Below the pieces are notes generated by a model. That model did not search any database, was not told where the DNA came from, and saw nothing but the letters and a program-made list of their open reading frames with translations. Shown here piece after piece: positions 1 through 5,851 of a stretch of DNA of 10,075 nt (within the stretch, counting starts at the first letter, position 1; every line of letters starts with the position of its first letter). The translations under genes and the position numbers were made by a program. This DNA is from Candidatus Subteraquimicrobium carltonvillense (GTDB lineage: Bacteria; Actinomycetota; Aquicultoria; Subteraquimicrobiales; Subteraquimicrobiaceae): assembly GCA_002339355.1 (NCBI GenBank), contig DDKQ01000003.1, positions 30,958-41,032 of the forward strand, given 5' to 3'.

Positions 1-282
1 TTTTAAAAATATCTTCCAAGCGGCGTCTCGAATTTCTCTGGTTACTTCGATTAGTTCTACATTACTCGGATTTAGAAGCCATTCACCCAGCTTTCGTGCT
101 TTATCATGACTAACTCGTGCTCTAACTAAGGTTATGCTTTCGTTGAAGATGTATTCGCTCGTTGTGAACTGGACAAATTCTTGGGTAATTTCTTTTAAGA
201 AAGAGACCGCTTGCGGGTGACATTTATCATCTTTGTCATAGATGGCACACCAAGCGCTGGTATCGACGAAAAGTCTTCGCAT
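1..282 (-). CDS. vapC: PIN-domain toxin, VapC-type (C-terminus outside window)
   Basis: Reading the minus strand from ATG at 282-280 gives 94 codons running off the left edge with no stop. The N-terminus has the PIN signature FVDTSAWCAIYDKDD with acidic residue Asp7. A second block, TTSEYIFNESITLVRAR, places the conserved acidic Glu48. The third and fourth acidic residues of the PIN active site would fall in the missing C-terminal part; the family is usually about 130-140 residues. PIN toxins are Mg-dependent endoribonucleases that generally cut tRNA or rRNA. The start lies one base after the antitoxin stop, so the two genes are probably translationally coupled. No independent ribosome binding site is obvious. 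The family call is firm. The RNA target cannot be inferred, and integrity of the gene cannot be judged from the visible part. Confidence 0.85.
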   Translation of the reverse strand, partial: MRRLFVDTSAWCAIYDKDDKCHPQAVSFLKEITQEFVQFTTSEYIFNESITLVRARVSHDKARKLGEWLLNPSNVELIEVTREIRDAAWKIFLK

Positions 283-283
283 A

Positions 284-532
284 TCATTTGCTCCAGCCGT
301 AAAGATATTTATCGTGATCTTTGGATAGGTCACCTACGCCACTGGAGGCTTTCCCCACGATCTGCCAGATGGTGTTAGATTTAGGTTTCATTTTCTCCTC
401 GGAGGCTAAGTACAGCTTTAATGCGTCTCGAATTTGTTCGGCTAAGGACTTATTCAGTATCTTGCCTCTTGCCTTTAATTGGCGGTACAGTGTTTTGGGT
501 AGATAAATCTGTGTTCTAACAAAGTCGGACAT
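284..532 (-). CDS. vapB: Ribbon-helix-helix antitoxin of a VapBC-type module
   Basis: This 82-residue protein has an N-terminal ribbon-helix-helix DNA-binding region (about residues 4-45). The strand VRTQIYLPK is followed by two helices including KSLAEQIRDALKLYL. The C-terminal tail contains GDLSKDHDKYLYG, a motif I recognise from RHH antitoxins next to PIN toxins. That part normally wraps the toxin and blocks its active site. Translation starts at ATG 532-530, preceded on the minus strand by AAGGTGAG at 543-536. The gene ends one base before the toxin start, giving the usual antitoxin-first order. Dimers of the RHH part are expected to bind the palindrome at 548-559 and repress the operon, more strongly when complexed with toxin (family knowledge, not shown here). 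Confidence 0.88.
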   Translation of the reverse strand: MSDFVRTQIYLPKTLYRQLKARGKILNKSLAEQIRDALKLYLASEEKMKPKSNTIWQIVGKASSGVGDLSKDHDKYLYGWSK

Positions 533-547
533 ATTCTCACCTTTTTA

Positions 548-559
548 ATGTATATACAT
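548..559. promoter_or_regulatory. Perfect 12-bp palindrome, likely antitoxin operator
   Basis: ATGTATATACAT is its own reverse complement. It overlaps the downstream edge of the -10 hexamer and covers the expected transcription start of the toxin-antitoxin operon. RHH antitoxins bind short palindromic operators at such positions, so autoregulation is the natural reading. This is inference from position and symmetry. Confidence 0.6.
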
Positions 560-586
560 CATAATAATTATTTACTTAAAAGTCAA
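558..586 (-). promoter_or_regulatory. Sigma70-type promoter of the toxin-antitoxin operon
   Basis: On the minus strand, TTGACT (complement of 581-586) and TATGAT (complement of 558-563) are separated by exactly 17 bp. Each hexamer differs from consensus at one position. The -10 ends about 25 bp upstream of the antitoxin start, leaving room for a short leader with the AAGGTGAG ribosome binding site. This is the best-formed promoter in the window. Confidence 0.75.
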
Positions 587-642
587 TATTTGAATCGTGT
601 TGCGAGATCAGAAAAGTTTAATTGATAATACGGGGTGAGCCC

Positions 643-1434
643 ATGCCGGAGCTACCGGACGTCGAAGCGGTTATTGATAGAATTAAGGGCGATGTGGTGG
701 GGGAAATCTTCAAGGGCGTTGAAATATTCATTCCCGATCCCATTCAACTACCACCCTGGCCCGAATTTAAGGAAAGGCTGGTGGGCGCCAAAATCCTTGA
801 TATTTGGCGGCGGGGCAAATTCATCCTTTTTCCTTTAAGCAATGGTTTTACCTTCATCGTTCATCTGAGGATGACCGGGAATTTAATCTATTGCCATCCT
901 CAACAGGAAATACATAAGCATACCCGCGTCGTTTTTACCTTTGAAAATGGAAGGCAACTTCGCTTCACCGATCAGCGGAAGCTGGGGAAGATGTATCTGG
1001 TTCCCGACGAGGACTTCAGCGGAATCAAGGCTCTATACACCATGGGTCCCGAGCCCCTGAGTGAGGATTTCACTCTTGATGTATTCAACAAACTGTTGAG
1101 GAAAAGAAAGGGTAGGATAAAAAGTTTAGTTATGGATCAAAGGTTCATCGCCGGAATCGGAAACGTCTATGGTGATGTGATTTTATGGCAAGCGAAGATT
1201 CATCCCCAAAGATGTGTAGGCGAATTGAGCTCTGCAGAGATCAGGGGATTATTTCACAGCATAAAGGAAGTACTCCATGAATCGGTGAGAAATTATTATT
1301 CAATCCATGAGCGCCCCGATTGGTTCCTAATGGGAAGGAGGGAAGGCATCTGCCCCAGGTGTGCCTCCCCCTTGGATGCAGTAAAAATCCAGGGAAGATA
1401 TTCGCACTTTTGTCCCAGATGCCAGCCTGGCTAA
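643..1434 (+). CDS. mutM: Formamidopyrimidine-DNA glycosylase (Fpg/MutM)
   Basis: This bifunctional base-excision repair enzyme removes 8-oxoguanine and other oxidised purines and nicks the abasic site by beta,delta-elimination. The protein is 263 residues, close to E. coli Fpg. The start must be ATG 643 because the catalytic nucleophile is the N-terminal proline after Met removal (MPELPDVE: Pro2, Glu3). GGGGTGAG at 632-639 precedes it. An upstream in-frame TTG at 622 would bury that proline. Visible landmarks are RRGK (Lys59), MTGNL (Met77, intercalation), DQRKLG (Arg112), the H2TH block GIGNVYGDVILWQAKIHP (171-188), and a zinc finger with Cys237, 240, 257 and 260 plus Arg252. Two departures are visible: Leu114 replaces the usual intercalating Phe, and Val179 sits where many members have Glu. 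The enzyme otherwise looks complete. Confidence 0.96.
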   Translation: MPELPDVEAVIDRIKGDVVGEIFKGVEIFIPDPIQLPPWPEFKERLVGAKILDIWRRGKFILFPLSNGFTFIVHLRMTGNLIYCHPQQEIHKHTRVVFTFENGRQLRFTDQRKLGKMYLVPDEDFSGIKALYTMGPEPLSEDFTLDVFNKLLRKRKGRIKSLVMDQRFIAGIGNVYGDVILWQAKIHPQRCVGELSSAEIRGLFHSIKEVLHESVRNYYSIHERPDWFLMGRREGICPRCASPLDAVKIQGRYSHFCPRCQPG

Positions 1435-1547
1435 TTTTCTCCCCGTTGCAAGAACTTTTGAATATATTCGATATATCCAGGGAATTGTTCGAGTGCATTC
1501 TTTATACTGCAGATATCTTTGATTTCCTTGCGGGCTTTTAGTTTCAT
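1431..1547 (-). CDS. Possible 38-residue small protein, unrecognised
   Basis: In the mutM-DUF72 gap the minus strand carries ATG (1547-1545) through TAG (1433-1431), 38 codons. The product is charged and mostly helix-compatible: MKLKARKEIKDICSIKNALE, then a C-terminal part containing FPGYIEYIQKFLQRGEN. GGTGA lies 3 bases upstream of the ATG, and an extended -10 (TGCTATAAT) lies about 15 bases upstream. The stop overlaps the mutM stop on the opposite strand, so the genes are convergent and just touch. I do not recognise the family. It could be a real small protein, the remnant of a longer gene, or chance. The very short leader implied by the -10 argues against strong expression from that box. 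Confidence 0.3.
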   Translation of the reverse strand: MKLKARKEIKDICSIKNALEQFPGYIEYIQKFLQRGEN

Positions 1548-1561
1548 TTTCACCGTGAAAG

Positions 1562-1576
1562 ATTATAGCATATAAT
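1562..1576. promoter_or_regulatory. Inverted repeat with opposed TATAAT boxes
   Basis: ATTATA-GCA-TATAAT is a 6-bp inverted repeat with a 3-base spacer, so each strand carries TATAAT. On the plus strand TATAAT at 1571-1576 has TTTTCA at 1547-1552 (4 of 6 matches) 18 bp upstream, a plausible weak promoter for the DUF72 gene at 1619. On the minus strand TATAAT at 1567-1562 is preceded by TG in the extended -10 position. It is either a pair of divergent promoters or a regulator site; both readings are inference. Confidence 0.4.
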
Positions 1577-1618
1577 TGGAATATCGAAGTTCCCTCACAT
1601 CAAATTTGGGAGGGGCAG

Positions 1619-2362
1619 ATGACCAGGGTATTCGTGGGCACCAGTGGCTATAATTATCTTCACTGGTGGGATGATGTTTTTTATCCTCCCGATATCCCCC
1701 AGAGAAGGTGGCTCGAATTTTACGCTCAACATTTTGACACGGTGGAGTTGAATGTCTCCTTCTATAGGTTGCCAAAGAAATCCGTCTTTGAGGGTTGGCA
1801 CGCCAGAACGCCAGATGGTTTCACCTTTGCCGTTAAAGGTAGCCGGTTTATAACCCACGTAAAGAAGTTAGCTGGTTGCGAGGATCCCTTGAAGCTATTT
1901 TTCGATAACGCCAGTGGTTTAAAGGAGAAGCTGGGGATCGTTTTATGGCAGCTCCCACCGGGACTCCACATGGATGAGGAAAGGTTGGAGGAATTTTGTG
2001 GATTACTCGCCCAGAATGAGGTCTCTCGAAATACCCGTCATGCATTTGAGTTCCGCCACAAGAGCTGGTTTTGTGATGAAATCTACGGATTGCTTTCAAA
2101 GTACAATTTTTCTCTTTGCGTCGCCCACTCCAACCGCTGGCCCTATGTGGAGATTGTTACCGCCGACTACGTTTACCTTCGCTTCCACGGGGGCGAGATT
2201 CTCTACGGGTCCAATTATTCCGATGGGGAGCTTAAAGACTGGTCATCTAAAGCGAAAAAGTGGCTCGATGGGGGGAGAGATATTTACGCTTATTTCAATA
2301 ATGATGCCTATGGCTTTGCTGTTTATAATGCCTTAAAGTTAAGAGAGCTGATTCAGGGATAG
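1619..2362 (+). CDS. DUF72 / YecE-family protein
   Basis: This 247-residue protein is full length for the DUF72 (YecE-like) family. The N-terminus is diagnostic: VFVGTSGYNYLHWWDDVFYP (residues 4-23), then FDTVELNVSFYRLP. Later landmarks are FTFAVKGSRFITH, LWQLPPG, FEFRHKSWF, VYLRFHG and the C-terminal IYAYFNNDAYGFAVYNA. The family folds as a TIM barrel related to xylose isomerase-like proteins and has no established reaction. It is cytoplasmic, with no signal or membrane segment. The start is set by GGGAGGGG at 1608-1615. It stands alone between an inverted-repeat promoter candidate and a downstream hairpin, so it may be its own transcription unit, although all neighbours to 5800 are co-directional. 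Its place next to mutM and an endonuclease IV-like gene is suggestive only. Confidence 0.92.
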   Translation: MTRVFVGTSGYNYLHWWDDVFYPPDIPQRRWLEFYAQHFDTVELNVSFYRLPKKSVFEGWHARTPDGFTFAVKGSRFITHVKKLAGCEDPLKLFFDNASGLKEKLGIVLWQLPPGLHMDEERLEEFCGLLAQNEVSRNTRHAFEFRHKSWFCDEIYGLLSKYNFSLCVAHSNRWPYVEIVTADYVYLRFHGGEILYGSNYSDGELKDWSSKAKKWLDGGRDIYAYFNNDAYGFAVYNALKLRELIQG

Positions 2363-2369
2363 ACATAAT

Positions 2370-2390
2370 AACAGACCTAAAGGTCTGTTT
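2370..2390 (+). terminator. Hairpin after the DUF72 gene, possible intrinsic terminator
   Basis: AACAGACC (2370-2377), loop TAAA, then GGTCTGTT (2382-2389) form a perfect 8-bp stem starting 8 bases after the DUF72 stop. The following tract is only TTT then CTACATTTTA, so the U-run is weak. It may be an inefficient terminator or an mRNA-stabilising hairpin. Confidence 0.5.
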
Positions 2391-2424
2391 CTACATTTTA
2401 GAGGACGTAGGGATCTGTAGGAAG

Positions 2425-3366
2425 ATGCTTGGTATCTCCACAAGTTGGCTTTCTTACAGGGTAAAAAGGGGCAAAGAAATGTTGAGGGAATTACTTTCCC
2501 TTGAGGCGGGTGTGATTGAGCTTGAATATCACATCACTTCCCATCTTTTCTCTGAACTGCGCCCTTTGCTCAAGAAGGAGGGATTAACCGTGGTGAGCAT
2601 ACATAATTTCTTCCCCGTTCCTGATATTTTGGAGAGGGGAAGCGGAGACGCGTTCTTCTTTACCTCCGATGATGATAAAGAACGTGAACTTGCTGCGGAG
2701 TATACCATAAGAACGATTCGATATGCCTCCGAACTCGAAGCTAAGGTGGTCATCCTTCATCTCGGAAATATCCCCTTAAAGGCGGATCTGGATCGTTTGT
2801 ACCAGCTTCACGACGAGGGAAAGCTTAATTCTGATGAGGCTCGTGAATTGAGGGAAAAGTTGAAAGATGAGAGAAGGAAGAAGGCTCAAAGGTACTTCGA
2901 TCGAGCTCTTTTAAATATAGATAAGTTGGTCCCCGTGGCGGAGAAACTCAGCGTTATCTTGGGGATTGAAACTCGCTATCATTACCATGAGATTCCCTCT
3001 TTTGAAGAAATAGGTATTATTTTGAGTGAATTTAAGGGGGCTCCTCTTGCATATTGGCACGATGTCGGTCACGCTCACAATCTGGAGTGTGTCGGATTCA
3101 CCAGCCAGAAGGATTTTTTGGAGGCTTTTGCCTCCAATATGGTGGGCATTCATCTGCATGATGCTAAAGGGCGGGAGGATCACTTTGCACCGGGAATGGG
3201 CGATGTGGATTTTTCCTTGATTAAATCATATTTGAAAGAGGAGACCATCAAGGTTATAGAGGTTCATCCCAAGGTTTCTCGCGCGGAACTCCTTGAGGGC
3301 TTCAAATTTTTAAAGAATTTGAACATATCCACTCACCCCTCCAAAATGTCACAAGTGTCAACCTAA
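2425..3366 (+). CDS. Xylose isomerase-like / endonuclease IV-like TIM-barrel protein
   Basis: This 313-residue protein belongs to the AP-endonuclease-2 / sugar-phosphate isomerase TIM-barrel superfamily. Metal-binding residues lie at the ends of successive strands: His60 (SIHNFFP), His112 (ILHLG), Glu182 (GIETR), Asp213 and His216 (WHDVGHAH), His243 (GIHLHD), Glu251/His253 followed by GMG (REDHFAPGMG), and Glu279 (VIEVHP). In order and local spacing these match the endonuclease IV ligand set, with Glu replacing the Asp of its DxH motif. Sugar isomerases and epimerases share most of these residues, so AP endonuclease and isomerase activity are both possible. A charged helical insertion occupies about 119-160. 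The start is ATG 2425 with AGGA only two bases upstream; no in-frame alternative is better. Its neighbours include DNA repair genes. Confidence 0.8.
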   Translation: MLGISTSWLSYRVKRGKEMLRELLSLEAGVIELEYHITSHLFSELRPLLKKEGLTVVSIHNFFPVPDILERGSGDAFFFTSDDDKERELAAEYTIRTIRYASELEAKVVILHLGNIPLKADLDRLYQLHDEGKLNSDEARELREKLKDERRKKAQRYFDRALLNIDKLVPVAEKLSVILGIETRYHYHEIPSFEEIGIILSEFKGAPLAYWHDVGHAHNLECVGFTSQKDFLEAFASNMVGIHLHDAKGREDHFAPGMGDVDFSLIKSYLKEETIKVIEVHPKVSRAELLEGFKFLKNLNISTHPSKMSQVST

Positions 3367-3384
3367 CTCTTTAACAGTCCACCT

Positions 3385-3398
3385 AACCTTAGGAGGTT
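3385..3398 (+). promoter_or_regulatory. Small hairpin over the cutA ribosome binding site
   Basis: AACCT (3385-3389), loop TAGG, AGGTT (3394-3398) can pair and would hide much of AGGAGG (3391-3396), the cutA Shine-Dalgarno. A second ACCTAAC lies 20 bases upstream (3361-3367), inside the end of the preceding gene. The stem is only 5 bp, so regulation is speculative. Confidence 0.25.
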
Positions 3399-3401
3399 GA
3401 G

Positions 3402-3716
3402 ATGGCTTTTTCCCTCATCTACATAACGGCGGTGAATATCGATGAAGCCAGGAAGATAGCTCGAACGCTCGTAGAGAAAAGGTTGGTTGCCTGTGCCAAT
3501 ATCGTTCCTAAGATTGAATCTTTCTATTGGTGGCAAGGGGAGATTTCTGAACATGAAGAGGTGCTCATCTTCGCTAAGACGGAAACGAGATTGGTAAAGG
3601 AAATAATCTCAGAGGTCAAAAAGCTACACAGTTATAAGGTTCCGGCGATCCTTTCTTTCGATATCTCCCTGGGCAATCCCGATTTCCTGGATTGGATTGC
3701 TAAGGAGGTAAAATAA
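3402..3716 (+). CDS. cutA: CutA1-like divalent-ion tolerance protein
   Basis: This 104-residue protein matches the CutA1 family in length and architecture, a small ferredoxin-like fold that forms very stable trimers. Diagnostic stretches are LIYITAVNIDEARKIARTLV, KRLVACANIVPKIESFYWW (residues 27-45), EEVLIFAKTE and the C-terminal FLDWI. CutA was named for copper/divalent cation tolerance in E. coli, but its molecular role is still unclear. The usual HPYExPEI signature near residues 75-82 reads HSYKVPAI here, so two usually conserved acidic positions and a proline are changed while His and Tyr remain. AGGAGG at 3391-3396 sets the start. It sits 35 bases after the TIM-barrel gene and 28 bases before dinB, so co-transcription is likely. 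Confidence 0.93.
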   Translation: MAFSLIYITAVNIDEARKIARTLVEKRLVACANIVPKIESFYWWQGEISEHEEVLIFAKTETRLVKEIISEVKKLHSYKVPAILSFDISLGNPDFLDWIAKEVK

Positions 3717-3744
3717 CACCGAGAAGGCAAATGAGAGTGATATT

Positions 3745-4782
3745 GTGTCCAGGCGAGCGATAATCCACGTGGATATGGATGCCTTCTTCGCTGCAATCGA
3801 GCAACAAAGGCATCCACAGTATAAGGGAAAACCAGTGGTCGTGGGAGGAAACGGCGATCCCCATAAGAGAGGGGTCGTTTCCACCGCATCCTATGAAGCT
3901 CGTAAGTATGGCATAAAATCCGCTATGCCTTTAAGGCTTGCCTTTCGGAGGTGCCCTCAGGCTATCTTTCTTCCGGTAGATTTCAAAAAATACTCTGAAG
4001 TATCTCAAGGACTCATGAAGATATTGAGAAATTACACCTCTTTGGTGGAGTCGGTGGGCCTGGATGAAGCATTCCTCGATGTGACCGGAAGTGAAAGGAG
4101 TCCATTGGAGATCGCATGGGAGATCAAAAGGAGAATAAAAGAGGAGCTGAGCTTAACCGCCTCCGTGGGTGTTGCCCCCAATAAACTTTTAGCCAAGATA
4201 GCTTCGGGATTAAATAAGCCGGATGGTCTCACATCAATCGGGGAGAAGATGGTTCAAAGGGTTCTGTCACCGCTTCCCGTGTCCATCTTGTGGGGCGTGG
4301 GGAGAAAAACGGAAACTCGTCTTAAAGATATGGGGGTAAGCACCATTGGCGATCTCGTGAAAGTGTCGTTAAAGACTCTTCAAGCAACCTTCGGTAAGGT
4401 CTATGGACGGATGCTTTACAATCACACTCGTGGTATCGACGAAACCCAGGTCATTGCCTTTCACGAGCCAAAATCGATGGGAAGAGAAACAACCTTTCAG
4501 GTGGACACGACCGATTTGAATTTAATAAGAGATACCCTATTCCGATTCGTGAAATTCCTCGTCAAGGAGTTGCGCCATGCTGGTTATCAAGGGAGGACGA
4601 TCACCGTGAAGATAAGGTATAGCGACTTTTCCACCCATACCAGGTCTCACACCTTACCTGAACCTGTGGATTCTCAGGAGACTATTTACAACAAGGTCCT
4701 TGCTCTCTTACCCAAGTTTGATCTTTCAAGGAAAGTAAGACTAGTTGGGGTGAGGGTTTCGAACCTGGTGAAGTCCGACTGA
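3745..4782 (+). CDS. dinB: DNA polymerase IV (Y-family)
   Basis: This low-fidelity translesion polymerase extends past damaged bases and mismatched primers. The 345 residues hold the Y-family core: VDMDAFFAAIE (Asp10, Asp12, steric-gate Phe15), STASYEARKYGIKSAMP (46-62), and SVGLDEAFLDVTGS with catalytic Asp107 and Glu108. These are followed by TASVGVAPNKLLAKIASGLN, a helix-hairpin-helix thumb around WGVGRKTETRLKDMGV, and a little finger containing KSMGRETTF and ending RLVGVRVSNL. The GTG start at 3745 puts the first catalytic Asp at the usual distance; GAGAGTGA at 3733-3740 is the nearby ribosome binding site. The chain stops three residues after RVSNL (KSD), so the C-terminal QLxLF-type beta-clamp-binding tail is absent. 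No LexA-type operator was recognised upstream. Confidence 0.95.
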   Translation: MSRRAIIHVDMDAFFAAIEQQRHPQYKGKPVVVGGNGDPHKRGVVSTASYEARKYGIKSAMPLRLAFRRCPQAIFLPVDFKKYSEVSQGLMKILRNYTSLVESVGLDEAFLDVTGSERSPLEIAWEIKRRIKEELSLTASVGVAPNKLLAKIASGLNKPDGLTSIGEKMVQRVLSPLPVSILWGVGRKTETRLKDMGVSTIGDLVKVSLKTLQATFGKVYGRMLYNHTRGIDETQVIAFHEPKSMGRETTFQVDTTDLNLIRDTLFRFVKFLVKELRHAGYQGRTITVKIRYSDFSTHTRSHTLPEPVDSQETIYNKVLALLPKFDLSRKVRLVGVRVSNLVKSD

Positions 4783-4867
4783 TTTTTATATGTGAAAACG
4801 GGGAAATTTTATGAGAAAATTAACCAAATAGCGACTTCAATAAAAAGTCAAGTGTTAAGGGGGTTAA

Positions 4868-5800
4868 ATGGGAATGAAAAGAAATGTGATCATTGCCATT
4901 GCCATCATTGCGGTGTGTTTCCTTCTTTTTGTTGGACTTGTTACCCTGGCATGTCTGATTAGCTTACCTGCAGCCAGGGCGGAGAAGGTTGCGGTGATAA
5001 ATTTGAATGGTTCCATAAGTGAGGATGGGCAAAGCTCCCCCTTCGTTCAACCGGGAATTACGCCAAGGTATGTCCATAAACAACTGGAGCGAGCTCGAAA
5101 GGACCCACAGGTGAAAGCAATTGTTTTGAAAGTTGATAGCCCCGGTGGTGCGGTGGGAGCCTCGCAGGAGATCGCCGGGGAGGTCAAAAGGACCAAAAAA
5201 CCCATCGTTGTTTGCATGGGAGATATGGCGGCTTCCGGTGGTTACTACATCTCCGCTCCCGCGGACAAAATTGTGGCAAAACCCGGGACGCTCACCGGAA
5301 GCATCGGTGTGATTTCTCAGGTTGCAGATCTTTCGGGTCTTTATGAAAAGCTGGGAATAAAACTTCAGACCATCAAGTCAGGGAAGCACAAGGACATGTT
5401 CCAAAGGCAGCTCACTGCGGAAGAGAAAGAAATCATGCAAGCGATGTGCGATGAGTTATATGATCAATTCATAAAGGAGGTAGCCAAGGATAGGAAATTG
5501 CCCAAGACAAAGGTAAGAAAAATCGCTACGGGTGAACTTTACACGGGAGTGGAAGCGAAGAAACTCGGTCTAATCGATGAGTTGGGCGACTATCAAAAGG
5601 CAATTGATCTGGCGACGAAGCTCGGTAAAGCGAAAAAGCCAGTTGTGGAAGAATATGCTCCTCGAACGATCTGGGAGACCTTGTTCGGACTCAGTTCGCA
5701 ATTGCAGCGTGTCATCTTCGCCAAAACTTTTGGGAAGGATTACCTGCTTTTAAGGGATTTACAAAACGTCTTCCTATTGCCAAAGTACAGGACTTATTAA
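4868..5800 (+). CDS. sppA: Signal peptide peptidase SppA (short, bacterial form)
   Basis: This membrane-anchored serine protease degrades cleaved signal peptides and other membrane-associated peptides. The 310-residue protein starts with a basic MGMKRN and one long hydrophobic segment (about residues 7-33), an uncleaved anchor that places the catalytic domain outside the cytoplasmic membrane. The ClpP-like core includes VDSPGG (89-94), the nucleophile Ser123 in AASGGYYIS, GSIGVIS, and the general base Lys175 in SGKHKD. The 52-residue Ser-Lys spacing equals that of Bacillus SppA (Ser147/Lys199). Its length fits the single-domain Gram-positive-type enzyme, not the tandem E. coli form. AGGGGG at 4858-4863 sets the start; an in-frame ATG two codons on is an alternative. 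An 85-base gap after dinB suggests possible separate expression. Confidence 0.95.
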   Translation: MGMKRNVIIAIAIIAVCFLLFVGLVTLACLISLPAARAEKVAVINLNGSISEDGQSSPFVQPGITPRYVHKQLERARKDPQVKAIVLKVDSPGGAVGASQEIAGEVKRTKKPIVVCMGDMAASGGYYISAPADKIVAKPGTLTGSIGVISQVADLSGLYEKLGIKLQTIKSGKHKDMFQRQLTAEEKEIMQAMCDELYDQFIKEVAKDRKLPKTKVRKIATGELYTGVEAKKLGLIDELGDYQKAIDLATKLGKAKKPVVEEYAPRTIWETLFGLSSQLQRVIFAKTFGKDYLLLRDLQNVFLLPKYRTY

Positions 5801-5851
5801 TAAAACTCCCAGGAAGTGTGTCAATCCTTCACGAGGGAATAAAAATAAGAG

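Noticed and set aside
600..629. Possible mutM promoter TTGCGA-18-GATAAT
   Set aside because: The implied transcript start, about 636, would cut into the ribosome binding site. The -35 matches only 4 of 6 positions.
622..642. Upstream in-frame TTG start for mutM adding seven residues
   Set aside because: The enzyme needs Pro2 directly after the initiator Met, and the ribosome binding site at 632-639 fits ATG 643.
1241..1498. 85-codon minus-strand open frame over the end of mutM
   Set aside because: It is antisense to the zinc-finger region of mutM, with no family resemblance and a low-quality start.
4833..4849. Hairpin GACTT-7-AAGTC between dinB and sppA as a terminator
   Set aside because: The 5-bp stem with a 7-base loop is weak and no T-run follows. 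The rest of the 85-base gap shows nothing clear besides the sppA ribosome binding site.
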